64,000 bases of DNA from Paenibacillus wulumuqiensis. Lineage in GTDB: Bacteria > Bacillota > Bacilli > Paenibacillales > Paenibacillaceae. Made by a program: the position numbers and the translations under genes. The DNA is taken from assembly GCF_000971965.1 (NCBI RefSeq), contig NZ_LAQP01000014.1, forward strand, positions 186,001 to 250,000, given 5' to 3'. This document shows positions 37,102-46,195 of this stretch, in pieces (the stretch's first letter is position 1; each line of letters opens with the position of its first letter). Under the pieces are notes generated by a model, which saw only the letters and a program-made list of their open reading frames with translations, was not told where the DNA came from and ran no database searches.

Positions 37102-39132
37102 ATGAGAATTACAGACCTGATGATCAAAGAGGTTATGATCATGGATTTGCAGGCGGTGACCAAGGAAGCAGCCATTGACGAGCTGATCGCCAGCCTGACA
37201 TCCAGCGGCCGTATTAACGATCCGATCCTGTTCAAGGAAATGATCCTGAAGCGCGAGGGAGAGTCCAGCACCGGTATCGGCGGCGGAATCGCCATGCCTC
37301 ACGCCAAGACCAAAGCGGTAAACGAACCTACCGTTGTATTTGCCAAAAGTCCACGAGGCGTTGATTATGACTCCCTGGATGGCGAACCGGCTCATCTGTT
37401 CTTCATGATCGCAGCTCCGGAAGGTGCAGCCAATACCCATCTGCGTACGCTGGCAGCACTGTCCAAGCTGCTCATTGATAGCGATTTCATCGCTCAACTG
37501 ATGAAAACTCAGACACCGGATGAAGTATCTGCCCTGTTCGACGAAAAGCAGGCGGAAGCCGATGCCAAAGAAGAAGCGAAAAAAGCAGCCAAAGCGGCAA
37601 AAGAAGCCGAAGCTGCCAAAGCAAGTGAACAGCAAAAGGAAAATGCACGCGAGCAGCAGGCAAACGAGATGCTGACAGGCAATGCGGCCAGCCAGCCATT
37701 CGTCGTAGCGGTAACCGCTTGTCCTACCGGCATTGCGCATACCTTTATGGCTGAAGATGCACTGATCAAAAAAGCCCAGGAAATGGGCGTAGAGATCCGC
37801 GTAGAGACCAACGGTTCCGAAGGCGCACAAAACGTGCTGACCGAAGATGAGATCCGCCGTGCGAGCGGTGTTATCGTAGCCGCTGACAAAAAGGTCGAAA
37901 TGGACCGCTTTGACGGCAAGCCTGTACTGCAAAGACCGGTAAGTGACGGTATCCGCAAAACGGAAGAACTGATCACCAAAGCAATGAAAGGCGATGCACC
38001 AACCTATCGCAGCGCTGGCGGCAAATCTTCCGGTGAAGCTGGAGCATCCCAGGAGAAAACAAGCGTCGGCAGCAAAATTTATAAAGACCTGATGAATGGT
38101 ATCTCCCACATGCTGCCGTTCGTTGTCGGCGGTGGTATCCTGCTGGCGATCTCCTTCCTGATCGAACAGACAGCCGGTGAGAGCAGCCCGCTCTTCCAGC
38201 TGCTGCAGACAATCGGCGGCGGACAGGGTGCATTCTTCTTCCTGATTCCGATCCTGGCTGGTTTTATCGCGATGAGTATTGGTGATCGTCCGGCACTCAT
38301 GCCTGGTATGGTCGGAGGTCTGATGGCGGTTAACTCCAATGCCGGTTTCCTTGGCGGTCTGGCTGCCGGTTTCCTGGCTGGTTATGTCGTTATCGGTCTG
38401 CGCAAGCTGCTGGCCGGTCTGCCCAAAGCGATTGACGGATTAAAACCGATTCTGCTGTACCCTGTACTGGGTCTGCTCGTTACCGGTACAATCATGTACT
38501 ACTTCTTTGACCCGATCTTTGGTGGAATTAACACATGGCTCGTCGATGTACTGAACAACCTGGGTACCGGTAATGCGATTATTCTCGGTCTGATCCTGGG
38601 CGGTATGATGTCTATCGATATGGGTGGTCCTTTTAACAAGGCAGCCTATGCGTTTGCAATCGGTGTGTTCACTTCCAGCGGCAACACCAACGGTATGATG
38701 ATGGCAGCGGTTATGGCAGGCGGTATGGTGCCTCCACTGGCAATCGCCCTGTCGACCACATTCTTCAAAAACAAATTCACCGAACAGGAACGCAAGTCCG
38801 GTGTAACCAACTATGTACTCGGTTTATCCTTCATTACTGAAGGTGCGATTCCATTCGCGGCAGCAGATCCGCTGCGTGTACTGACTTCCTGTATTCTCGG
38901 CTCTGCCGTAGCAGGCGGCCTGACTCAGTTCTGGCACATCAACCTGCCGGCACCGCACGGTGGTATTTTCGTAGCGGCTCTGGCGAATAATGGCAGCGGC
39001 AGTGTACTGATGGCTGCCATGCTGTTCCTACTGGCCGTTATCATCGGTGCGGTCATCTCTGCACTGGTGCTCGGTATCTGGAAAAAGCCAGTTCAGCAAA
39101 AACTCGTTGAAAATCAGAAAAAAGCGGCTTAA
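37102..39132 (+). CDS. fruA: Fructose PTS transporter EIIABC
   Basis: 676 aa. The N-terminal IIA domain carries the phospho-His in GGGIAMPHAKTKAV. An Ala/Glu/Lys-rich linker follows (EAKKAAKAAKEAEAAKASEQ), then IIB with the phospho-Cys in VAVTACPTGIAHTFMAEDAL, then IIC with eight or more helices. ATG at 37102 chosen (AAGGGAG upstream). It imports fructose as fructose 1-phosphate, the substrate of fruK. Its IIA might also serve the second, IIA-less system at 43 kb. Confidence 0.95.
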   Translation: MRITDLMIKEVMIMDLQAVTKEAAIDELIASLTSSGRINDPILFKEMILKREGESSTGIGGGIAMPHAKTKAVNEPTVVFAKSPRGVDYDSLDGEPAHLFFMIAAPEGAANTHLRTLAALSKLLIDSDFIAQLMKTQTPDEVSALFDEKQAEADAKEEAKKAAKAAKEAEAAKASEQQKENAREQQANEMLTGNAASQPFVVAVTACPTGIAHTFMAEDALIKKAQEMGVEIRVETNGSEGAQNVLTEDEIRRASGVIVAADKKVEMDRFDGKPVLQRPVSDGIRKTEELITKAMKGDAPTYRSAGGKSSGEAGASQEKTSVGSKIYKDLMNGISHMLPFVVGGGILLAISFLIEQTAGESSPLFQLLQTIGGGQGAFFFLIPILAGFIAMSIGDRPALMPGMVGGLMAVNSNAGFLGGLAAGFLAGYVVIGLRKLLAGLPKAIDGLKPILLYPVLGLLVTGTIMYYFFDPIFGGINTWLVDVLNNLGTGNAIILGLILGGMMSIDMGGPFNKAAYAFAIGVFTSSGNTNGMMMAAVMAGGMVPPLAIALSTTFFKNKFTEQERKSGVTNYVLGLSFITEGAIPFAAADPLRVLTSCILGSAVAGGLTQFWHINLPAPHGGIFVAALANNGSGSVLMAAMLFLLAVIIGAVISALVLGIWKKPVQQKLVENQKKAA

Positions 39133-39170
39133 CCGCTACCAATAAAGACCAGCGTAACCGCTGTAAATAG

Positions 39171-39223
39171 AATCTCCCGCTTGCCTGTATCCGTCTGGAT
39201 AGGAGGTAGCGGGAGATTTTTTT
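39171..39223 (+). terminator. Terminator of the fructose operon
   Basis: AATCTCCCGCT pairs with AGCGGGAGATT, followed by eight T. Confidence 0.92.
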
Positions 39224-39489
39224 GTACACTTGTATTTTCGACTGCAAAGTAATGCAGGAAATTTTGATTTTATTTTCATCGATGTAGACAAACATTCAGC
39301 TCAATAAGCACTCCAGTAATATAAAAAATACCGCCTGTCCATGCTGGTGATAAATGCTAAGTAAATGATCATTGTAAGAATACAAGGCAGCTTAAGATAT
39401 AAAACTTAACAAAACGCAATGTAAACCAAGAAATAGGATTAAAATAATATCCGTCCCTATATATCCCTATCCAGTCGGCATGGCACGAC
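39224..39489. other. Intergenic stretch between fruA and L25 terminators
   Basis: AT-rich; I see no gene, repeat or clear promoter in it. Confidence 0.5.
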
Positions 39490-39538
39490 AAAATACCTCC
39501 AAATCTCTCCTGTTAGGCATGGAGGAGAATTGGAGGTG
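39490..39538 (-). terminator. Terminator of first L25 gene
   Basis: ACCTCCAAATCTCTCC (39495-39510) pairs with GGAGGAGAATTGGAGGT (39521-39537), imperfectly; the minus strand continues ATTTTG. About 120 nt lie between this and the stop codon. Confidence 0.65.
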
Positions 39539-39656
39539 TGGGTGGTTGTATATTGCTATATGTCATAACAATTCATCATAGACAGCTTGTGTAACAGCCC
39601 CTGTCAACCGTCTCGTTACCCGATTGGATCGGCAAGGAATCTACCAGCAAGGCTGC

Positions 39657-40241
39657 TTATGCTGTTGTTTCTTCTGTAGTCTCTTCAGCAGTCTGTCCCT
39701 GTGGAGCTACGCGGATAATAACCGCGGTAGGCTCGGTCAGTACTTCGATGCCTTCGTGAAGTTCCAGATCGGATACGAGCAGGCTGTCGCCGATGTTCAT
39801 GCCGCTGATATCCACTTCAAAGGAGCTGAGCAGATTATCAGGCATACAACGAGTCTCGATCTCATACAGTTCGGTTTGCAGGCTTCCGCCGGCTTTGACG
39901 CCTGCTGGTTCGCCAACGAAATGAATAGTCACCATGGAATCCATGCTGGCGTTCATGTTCAGCTGGTGAAAATCCACATGAATGATTTTGTTGGTCAGAG
40001 CATCACGCTGGATGTTCTGGATAACAACCGGCTTGCTGCCAATTTCCGGAATGCTGGCATTCAGGATTGCATGGCCGTTTTCCTTGATCGCGAGCAGCAG
40101 AGCTTTTTCGCCGACACTTACAGGGCGGCTGCCAAAGTCTTTGCCGTATACGACAGCAGGAATATTGCCTTCTTTTCGCAGGTTTTTGTTTTGTGATTTC
40201 TGTTCATGTGTACGTGCATTTAGTTCGATTAGATTACTCAT
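39657..40241 (-). CDS. ctc: Ribosomal protein bL25 / general stress protein Ctc, copy A
   Basis: 194 aa, the long (CTC) form: an N-terminal 5S-rRNA-binding L25 domain (LRKEGNIPAVVYGKDFGSRPV ... IHVDFHQLN) and a C-terminal TL5-type beta domain (AGVKAGGSLQTELYEIETRCMPDNL). The tail is acidic and Thr/Glu-rich. AGGAGG precedes the ATG. It stands alone, not next to pth as the usual ctc. A second long L25 gene lies at 48.7 kb, so one of the two may be stress- or condition-specific. Confidence 0.9.
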   Translation of the reverse strand: MSNLIELNARTHEQKSQNKNLRKEGNIPAVVYGKDFGSRPVSVGEKALLLAIKENGHAILNASIPEIGSKPVVIQNIQRDALTNKIIHVDFHQLNMNASMDSMVTIHFVGEPAGVKAGGSLQTELYEIETRCMPDNLLSSFEVDISGMNIGDSLLVSDLELHEGIEVLTEPTAVIIRVAPQGQTAEETTEETTA

Positions 40242-40756
40242 TTAATTGCCTCCTGGGTATGTTGCAAAAGTGTATTTTGGTAAATAAAATGCCCATAAAA
40301 AAAGACGGACTTAGAGATGTGTTCATCGTTCCAATCCGTCGTTCGAAATATTTGAATAGGTATGTGTATGACTCCTTTAAGCTTAACACAGGTTCTCATA
40401 TTGTCAATTTTTATTACATTATGGGTGAAAAATATTATCTTGATTGTTTACATAATATTGAATGTGAATTGGCTTTGTTACAGTCAAATGTCAAGTTCTG
40501 ATAAAAGGGGACTGAACCTGAATCAGGGTTCCGAAAATATAGTATTCTACTATACGACTTATACGATCATGCACCGCAGATAAATATTACAACAATTAGG
40601 AAAGGCTCAACTGATGTTTAGGATGAGATTAGAATAGGAGCCCCACATCTGTCTGCGATACACGGTACACTTTGACTGTATCTGCAAAGCTGGATCAGTC
40701 TGCATGCGGGAAAGTTCCGATATTCGGATGACTACAATAATTGAATTGATCCACGA
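40242..40756. other. AT-rich gap between L25 and a secreted protein gene
   Basis: Low GC compared with neighbours. It contains a perfect short palindrome TATAGTA-ttc-TACTATA (40538-40554) and GACGGA/TCCGTC arms around 40305-40340. A 102-codon plus-strand frame crosses the L25 start and has no ribosome site, so I do not call it a gene. The promoter of the L25 gene must lie here but I could not place it. Confidence 0.5.
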
Positions 40757-41731
40757 TTATAGGGCAGATTGCTTCAGGAAGTTTTTGACTGCAGTCGTTT
40801 CTTTGCCCCCGGACTGTTCGATTAGATCCAGATAAGCTTGCAGCTGGGTCAGCAGTTTGCTGTTTTTGATCTGTTCAGCCGTTTTGCTGCTCAGTATGCG
40901 CTGGTAGGCAGTACGGGCTTCCGGATCAATTGTCAGCGTACCATACTGAAACAGTGGCGTATTGTCGGACCCATGAAATACATACATTTTGCCGCGGTCA
41001 TACCACTCCTGGACAGCTTTTTTGCGGTTGGAGGAAGAGTACGTATTCAGGAATTTTTCCATCGCCAGCGTACGGTTCAGCAGTTCATCCCAGCCGATAA
41101 TAATTCCGGCGTCTTCGCTGGTGGGCTGCTCGGTTTCGGCAGCCATAATATTAATATAGTCACGGATATCCGATTTGATATACGGGTTGAATACCTGGAA
41201 GCTTTTATAATCGACAACCGGATGATACATACCTTCGGTAGTTTCCAGCTTGTATCCCATATCGGCCAGATCCTGCAGCACGATCCGGTTGTCCAATCCT
41301 TTGACCAGGCCTGCAGCAGTGCGCATGCTCATGCCTGGTTTGTAGATGTTATGAATCGCTTGCTGAAGATCGGTTCTGCTGATTCGATCCATAGCGGTTA
41401 ACCAATGATTGTTGTAGGCATTCTCCAACTTCAGAACGGCAAGTGTCGCCCGGGATGGAGTGAATTCATCGATCCGGTTGACCAGTGTGGCCCGTGCCCA
41501 TCCGAGAGTCGCCGGTTTTTGCAGCCGCTGGACAAATAAATTGTAGGAACTCTGCGCCTGGCTGGTCTGCACGGCTGTCGCTGCTTGTGCCTGCTTGATC
41601 GGCAGCAGAGAGGATGGGACAGCGGTAATACTGGTGCCCAGCAGTACAGCCGTTAAGCCGATGAGAATTAATCGGCGAGGAGATTGCTGTTTAATCGGAT
41701 GGATGGGCGTTTTTTTTGACATAGGAATCAT
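40757..41731 (-). CDS. Secreted protein of unknown function, 324 aa
   Basis: Not recognised. AAGGAGG stands 8 nt before the ATG at 41731. A signal peptide is clear (KK..RRLILIGLTAVLLGTSITAV with cleavage near AQA-ATA). The mature part is predicted mostly helical, with a middle segment ETEQPTSEDAGIIIGWDELLNRTLAMEKFL and a Lys-rich C-terminus. No lipobox or cell-wall anchor. Monocistronic, no partner nearby. Confidence 0.8.
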   Translation of the reverse strand: MIPMSKKTPIHPIKQQSPRRLILIGLTAVLLGTSITAVPSSLLPIKQAQAATAVQTSQAQSSYNLFVQRLQKPATLGWARATLVNRIDEFTPSRATLAVLKLENAYNNHWLTAMDRISRTDLQQAIHNIYKPGMSMRTAAGLVKGLDNRIVLQDLADMGYKLETTEGMYHPVVDYKSFQVFNPYIKSDIRDYINIMAAETEQPTSEDAGIIIGWDELLNRTLAMEKFLNTYSSSNRKKAVQEWYDRGKMYVFHGSDNTPLFQYGTLTIDPEARTAYQRILSSKTAEQIKNSKLLTQLQAYLDLIEQSGGKETTAVKNFLKQSAL

Positions 41732-42126
41732 ACAATAAGCCTCCTTGGAAATTCTTCGTTACCTTCTGCTTACATACTCAGACGCGATCCTTTCATGAAA
41801 AGTTACGTTTTGATCCCGGCAAGTACTATAAGGATAGCGGGCAGAGTACCTTTCATATGGCCTGCGTCACTGCCATTTTTAATTATTATAAAAATATAAA
41901 ATACACTTTTACTCAAAAAATGCAAAAGGAGAGGCAGTATGAGGAGCAAAGAATATTTCCTCTTTTCATGACCGTTTGTGATTGAACGTTTCCGTTTGAC
42001 TCAAGCGTAGATAAAAATAATCTTTTACCCCGCTTAAAATCCTGTAAATATAAAGGCTTTTGAGGACGATATAGAATGTACGGTGATCCGTGTGACAAAA
42101 GGATTTTAAAAACAAAAATAATGTTA
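41732..42126. other. Divergent intergenic region before the second DeoR regulator
   Basis: AT-rich. A 10-codon frame at 41939 (MRSKEYFLFS) has AAAGGAG before it but is too short to judge. No other structure seen apart from the promoter listed separately. Confidence 0.4.
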
Positions 42127-42155
42127 TTGACAGGTAATGAAAGCGCTATTATAAT
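42127..42155 (+). promoter_or_regulatory. Promoter of second DeoR/PTS unit with cre-like site
   Basis: TTGACA (42127-42132), 17 bp, TATAAT (42150-42155), a consensus-grade promoter. TGAAAGCGCTATTA (42138-42151), inside the spacer and touching the -10, fits cre except for one position near the end, so CcpA control is likely. Confidence 0.75.
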
Positions 42156-42200
42156 CATAATCAATCAAGGATGATCACAAATGATCAAATGTAATCAATG
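42156..42200 (+). promoter_or_regulatory. Helically phased ATCA repeats behind the DeoR promoter
   Basis: ATCAATC, ATGATCACAA, ATGATCAAAT and GTAATCAATG follow each other with a period near 10 bp just after the transcription start. Such phased half-sites fit a DeoR-family repressor binding its own promoter. Confidence 0.5.
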
Positions 42201-42278
42201 AGCGTATACACCAGGATCACCCTCGATACCATGGGCTATGATTATATATTGAAAGAGCAGACAGGCGGTGATGTCCCT

Positions 42279-43043
42279 GTGCTTTTCGAGGAAGAACGAA
42301 AGCATAAGATAGTTGAATATGTATACAAAAATCATCGGGCATCCGTACAGGAACTGGGAGAGACTTTTGAAGTATCCGATTCAACGATCCGGCGTGACCT
42401 CAAGGAACTCGAAGATGCAAGACTGCTAAAAAGGACGCATGGCGGAGCGGTTTCCCTGCAGAGTGTGAACTTCGAGCCGAATATGGTGGACAAGGAAGAC
42501 TCCTACCGGGAAGAAAAAGAACGTATCGCTCGAAGGGCAGCCGAGATGATCAATCAGGGAGACACCATTTTGCTGGATTCAGGGACCACTACATTGCCGC
42601 TGGCAAGGGAGCTAAGGCACCGCTCAGGCATTCGGGTCATCACCAATTCGGTGATTGTACTGGGGGAATTAAAAGATTGCCGCAATATCGAGCTGTCGAT
42701 CATCGGCGGTCTGCTGAGACCGGATACACAGGCATTTGTAGGGCCGATGGCAGAGCGGGCACTGGATATGGTACGGGTCGACAAAGCCTTTATGGCAACC
42801 AACGGTCTGGATATCCGGGAAGGGATTACTACTCCGAATCTGACCGAAGCAGCGATCAAGCGCAAGATGATCGATATTGCCAAGCAGGTGATTCTGCTGG
42901 CGGATCACAGCAAGCTGGGTGGTGTTGCCTATGCCAAATTTGCCGACCTGACGGATATTGATTATTGCATTACCGACGGGGGAGCATCGGCTCAGACCGT
43001 AAATGAGCTGCGCAAACTGGGGATGGATACGATTGTCGTCTGA
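42279..43043 (+). CDS. DeoR-family regulator of the second PTS
   Basis: 254 aa from the GTG at 42279 (AGGCGG about 10 nt before); this start aligns with FruR (LFEEERKHKIVEYV against LTEERYNLIIERL). The frame is open to ATG 42198, which would add 27 residues without a ribosome site. HTH: RASVQELGETFEVSDSTIRRDLKELE. DeoRC domain: LLDSGTTTLPLARELR, IIGGLLRPDTQAFVG, AFMATNGLD, LLADHSKLG. It should repress the EIIBC gene behind it. Confidence 0.85.
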   Translation: MLFEEERKHKIVEYVYKNHRASVQELGETFEVSDSTIRRDLKELEDARLLKRTHGGAVSLQSVNFEPNMVDKEDSYREEKERIARRAAEMINQGDTILLDSGTTTLPLARELRHRSGIRVITNSVIVLGELKDCRNIELSIIGGLLRPDTQAFVGPMAERALDMVRVDKAFMATNGLDIREGITTPNLTEAAIKRKMIDIAKQVILLADHSKLGGVAYAKFADLTDIDYCITDGGASAQTVNELRKLGMDTIVV

Positions 43044-43129
43044 GACATTCAATTAACAACTAATTTGTAAACGCTCCATTAACAGGTTTCATGTGTCCAT
43101 GAATGATATGAACAGAAGGGGATATGAAC

Positions 43130-44503
43130 ATGAAGAAATTACTGGCTGTTACCGCTTGTCCGACGGGTATTGCTCACACGTATATGGCCGCAGAATCGCT
43201 GGCCAAAGCGGCTAGAGAACGGGATATCGAGATCAAGGTGGAGACGCGCGGCGCTGTAGGTGTAGAGAATGGACTCACTGCTCAGGAGATTGCCGAAGCA
43301 CATGCCATTATCGTAGCGGCAGATACCGATGTGGATGAAGAACGTTTCGCCGGCAAACCGATTGTACGCGTACCGGTCGCTCAGGGAATTAAAATTCCGG
43401 GTGAGCTGATCACACGCGCACTGAATATGGAAGCTTCCAACGGTACAGCCCCTGTTCGAACAGAAGAAGTAATTGGCGGCGGCAAGCAGCAGAATATGTT
43501 TTACAAGCATCTTATGAACGGTGTATCCAATATGCTGCCGCTCGTTATCGCCGGTGGATTGATTATCGCTTTTTCCTTCCTGTTTGCCTTTACCAAAGGC
43601 GGAGTGGATCAGGTGGAAGGTTCGTTCGGAGCCGCATTATCCACTATTGGCGGCGCTTCGATGGGATTGATGGTTGTCATCCTGTCCGGATTCATTTCCT
43701 TCTCGATCGCCGGTAAGCCGGGTCTGGCGCCGGGTCTCGTCGGCGGGGTACTGGCCAAGGATATGGGCGCAGGCTTTATCGGTGGCATCATTGCCGGTTT
43801 TATCGCTGGTTATGTAGCACACTGGCTGATCAAGCATATCAAAATGCCCAAAAACTTTGAAGGTCTTAAACCGATTCTGATCGTTCCGGTATTGTCTGTT
43901 CTGATTATCGGTCTGCTGATGGTCTACATTATCGGTGAACCGATTCAGTGGATTCTGGCGCAGCTGACGGAATGGCTGACCAATATGGGAGCAGGTAACG
44001 CTGTACTGCTCGGTGCCATTCTCGGTGCCATGATGGCACTCGATATGGGTGGTCCTTTTAACAAAACGGCGTATACGTTTGCAGTAGGTCTGCTGGGAGC
44101 ATCGATCTTCACTCCAATGGCAGCTGTTATGGCAGCAGGAATGACGCCTCCGCTGGGAATCTGGCTCGCTACGATGATCGCCAAGAATCGTTTTACCAAA
44201 GAAGAGCGCGAAGCCGGTAAAGTTGCTTCCGTACTCGGGTTGTCCTTTATTACCGAAGGTGCCATTCCTTTTGGTGCCGCAGATCCAATCCGGATCATTC
44301 CGGCCTTTATGGTCGGTTCGGCAGTAGCCGGCGGTCTGTCGATGCTGTTCGGTAGCGGTTTGCATGCACCGCATGGCGGCGCGTTTGTACTGTTCATCCC
44401 GAATGCTATTGATAACCTGGGCTACTATGTTCTGTCCATCGCAATTGGTACGATCGTGACAGCACTGATGGTACTGCTGCTCAAACGCAAAGCAACAGCC
44501 TAA
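43130..44503 (+). CDS. Fructose-family PTS transporter EIIBC without EIIA
   Basis: 457 aa. The IIB domain starts at once (LLAVTACPTGIAHTYMAAESL, phospho-Cys near residue 9), a short linker follows, then IIC (from about 120) with motifs as in FruA (LALDMGGPFNKTAYTFA). ATG at 43130 preferred because AAGGGGA lies 8 nt before; ATG 43124 is too close. There is no IIA domain and no kinase gene here, so phosphate must come from another IIA, for example that of FruA. The substrate is fructose or a related sugar. Confidence 0.9.
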   Translation: MKKLLAVTACPTGIAHTYMAAESLAKAARERDIEIKVETRGAVGVENGLTAQEIAEAHAIIVAADTDVDEERFAGKPIVRVPVAQGIKIPGELITRALNMEASNGTAPVRTEEVIGGGKQQNMFYKHLMNGVSNMLPLVIAGGLIIAFSFLFAFTKGGVDQVEGSFGAALSTIGGASMGLMVVILSGFISFSIAGKPGLAPGLVGGVLAKDMGAGFIGGIIAGFIAGYVAHWLIKHIKMPKNFEGLKPILIVPVLSVLIIGLLMVYIIGEPIQWILAQLTEWLTNMGAGNAVLLGAILGAMMALDMGGPFNKTAYTFAVGLLGASIFTPMAAVMAAGMTPPLGIWLATMIAKNRFTKEEREAGKVASVLGLSFITEGAIPFGAADPIRIIPAFMVGSAVAGGLSMLFGSGLHAPHGGAFVLFIPNAIDNLGYYVLSIAIGTIVTALMVLLLKRKATA

Positions 44504-44565
44504 GTCAAATGGAACAAAGGGACAGCCGGCATATAAGCTACATTTAATACTCTATCCATTGTTCG

Positions 44566-44600
44566 AAAAGACAGCCTCATTAAGGGGCTGTCTTTTTTTG
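44566..44600 (+). terminator. Terminator of the second PTS unit
   Basis: AAGACAGCC pairs with GGCTGTCTT, followed by seven T. Confidence 0.9.
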
Positions 44601-44799
44601 TTGGTCGCTCTGCTGCAGGTTCAGGGTTTATTCACTTAACAAGCTGTTTAATGATGAATGTAGCTGTACACCAGTTCGTTAGGTACATATTTGGAAACAG
44701 CCCGTGCAGGAACGTATTACTATGGTGTATGCAGCTGCAATGGCAGCTATTACAGCCGTACGGATACGAATACTAACCCGAACAGAAAGGTGGAATATA

Positions 44800-45726
44800 A
44801 TGAATAAATGGCAGGAATTCCGACAGGCTTCAAGAATGCACTTTGTGCCGCTGATGGCGATCTGTATCGTACAGGGGACACTGGCCGCCTGGGTCTGGAA
44901 TGGAACGTTTAATGTATGGATTGCACTGATTACGATGATAGGAGCCTGTGCAGCGCATATTTTCTCCATGATGATTAATGATCTGTGGGATTATCGCAGC
45001 GGCGCAGATCAGGCGGCCTATGAATCGGATGAAGCGATCTCGACCGATTCGGGATATCTGACTTCCGGCAAATGGAGTGAGCGCAATTATGAAATTGTCT
45101 CCTGGTGTGTACTGGGAGTCGCACTGATCTGTGCGGTCGTGCTGTATATCATCAGCGGATGGGGAGTGCTGTTGCTTGGCGGGCTCGGCTGTTTTATGGC
45201 GCTGTTTTATGTGGTGCCGCCGGTACGCTATGGATATGTCGGCAAAGGCATGAGCGAGATGGCGCATCTGCTGTCATTCGGTATTTTCCCGGTGATGGGT
45301 TCTTATTATGTGCAGACCGGTTATTTTGATCCCCGGCTGTGGGTACTATCGCTGCCCATGGGCATACTGACCACACTGACTTTTTTCAACCATCACTTTT
45401 TACACTGGAAAACGGACAAGCAGGTAGGTAAACGTACACTCGTCGTAAGATGGGGCGTTACCAAATCCTTCTACTTCTCTGTGGTTCTTCTGTCGCTTGC
45501 TCTGCTGAGCATCATCATGTGCGTAGTTACCGGCGTTATACCGGTCTATGGCATACTGGCACTGATCGTCGCCTGGCCGCTGTGCCGGATGTACAGGGAG
45601 ATGAAGGGTGAGAAGCGCAATCTGCAGAATCATCAGCGGCTGCTCTGGCTGTCACTGCGAACTTCTCTGCAGTTTGGCGGTCTGCTCATTTTGCTGCAGC
45701 TGATTAGCCGCTGGTTTGGAAGCTGA
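44800..45726 (+). CDS. UbiA-family prenyltransferase (MenA-like)
   Basis: 308 aa integral membrane enzyme, about eight helices, transferring a polyprenyl chain to an aromatic acceptor. The first Asp-rich motif is NDLWDYRSGAD, the second DKQVGKRTL. I chose the ATG at 44800 (AAAGGTGGA before); the longer frame to 44704 adds non-conserved residues. It is similar in length to 1,4-dihydroxy-2-naphthoate polyprenyltransferases, but no menaquinone gene is near, so the acceptor is uncertain. Confidence 0.85.
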   Translation: MNKWQEFRQASRMHFVPLMAICIVQGTLAAWVWNGTFNVWIALITMIGACAAHIFSMMINDLWDYRSGADQAAYESDEAISTDSGYLTSGKWSERNYEIVSWCVLGVALICAVVLYIISGWGVLLLGGLGCFMALFYVVPPVRYGYVGKGMSEMAHLLSFGIFPVMGSYYVQTGYFDPRLWVLSLPMGILTTLTFFNHHFLHWKTDKQVGKRTLVVRWGVTKSFYFSVVLLSLALLSIIMCVVTGVIPVYGILALIVAWPLCRMYREMKGEKRNLQNHQRLLWLSLRTSLQFGGLLILLQLISRWFGS

Positions 45727-45847
45727 TTGGTGCTGCTACAGAGTATGTGACAATAAGGTTGGCAGCAGGAAAAGGAATGCATTACAGGTGCATACTCATA
45801 ATCCAAATCCGATCGAAAAGCGGTAACACACAATACATCGCATAACT

Positions 45848-45885
45848 AACGGCGCAGTCCTGGATCCAACAGGCTGCGCCGTTTT
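45848..45885 (+). terminator. Terminator after UbiA-type gene
   Basis: AACGGCGCAG..CCTG pairs with CAGG..CTGCGCCGTT, followed by TT. Confidence 0.85.
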
Positions 45886-45977
45886 GGTCTGTGCGGTGAT
45901 AGCCCAATTACTACGTAATTTGCCGGTTTGCTGATGAACTTGGGAATTAGCATAGACATCCATTCAAAAGTTTCTTA

Positions 45978-46186
45978 AAATGTATGTACAACTCTATTTA
46001 AATGCAATAATTCCAAAAAGTCATACATACAAGTAAAAGGCGATTTGGAAATGTAAGCGGTATCTTTGGGTGGTGAGATCAGAACGGCGGCATTCAATGC
46101 ATCAATGAGCAGTATCCGGTCAAAAGCCAGACATATGTCGTTATTCCGCTCTATGGTAAAATAATAAAAATAAAATGTATACGTTC
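45978..46186 (+). promoter_or_regulatory. Candidate AraR boxes before the AraR-like gene
   Basis: AAATGTATGTACAACT (45978-45993) and AAATGTATACGTTC (46173-46186) resemble the AraR operator (ATTTGTACGTACAAAT). The second lies right at the ribosome site. Autorepression is possible; the matches are partial. Confidence 0.35.
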
Positions 46187-46195
46187 GGAGGAACC

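Noticed and set aside
40193-40501. 102-codon plus-strand frame starting inside the L25 gene
   Set aside because: No ribosome site at any in-frame ATG, and it crosses the L25 start region; composition follows local AT richness.
41939-41971. 10-codon ORF with AAAGGAG in front
   Set aside because: Too short to judge; the sequence also forms a small hairpin with GAGGA/TCCTC, so the purine-rich site may be chance.
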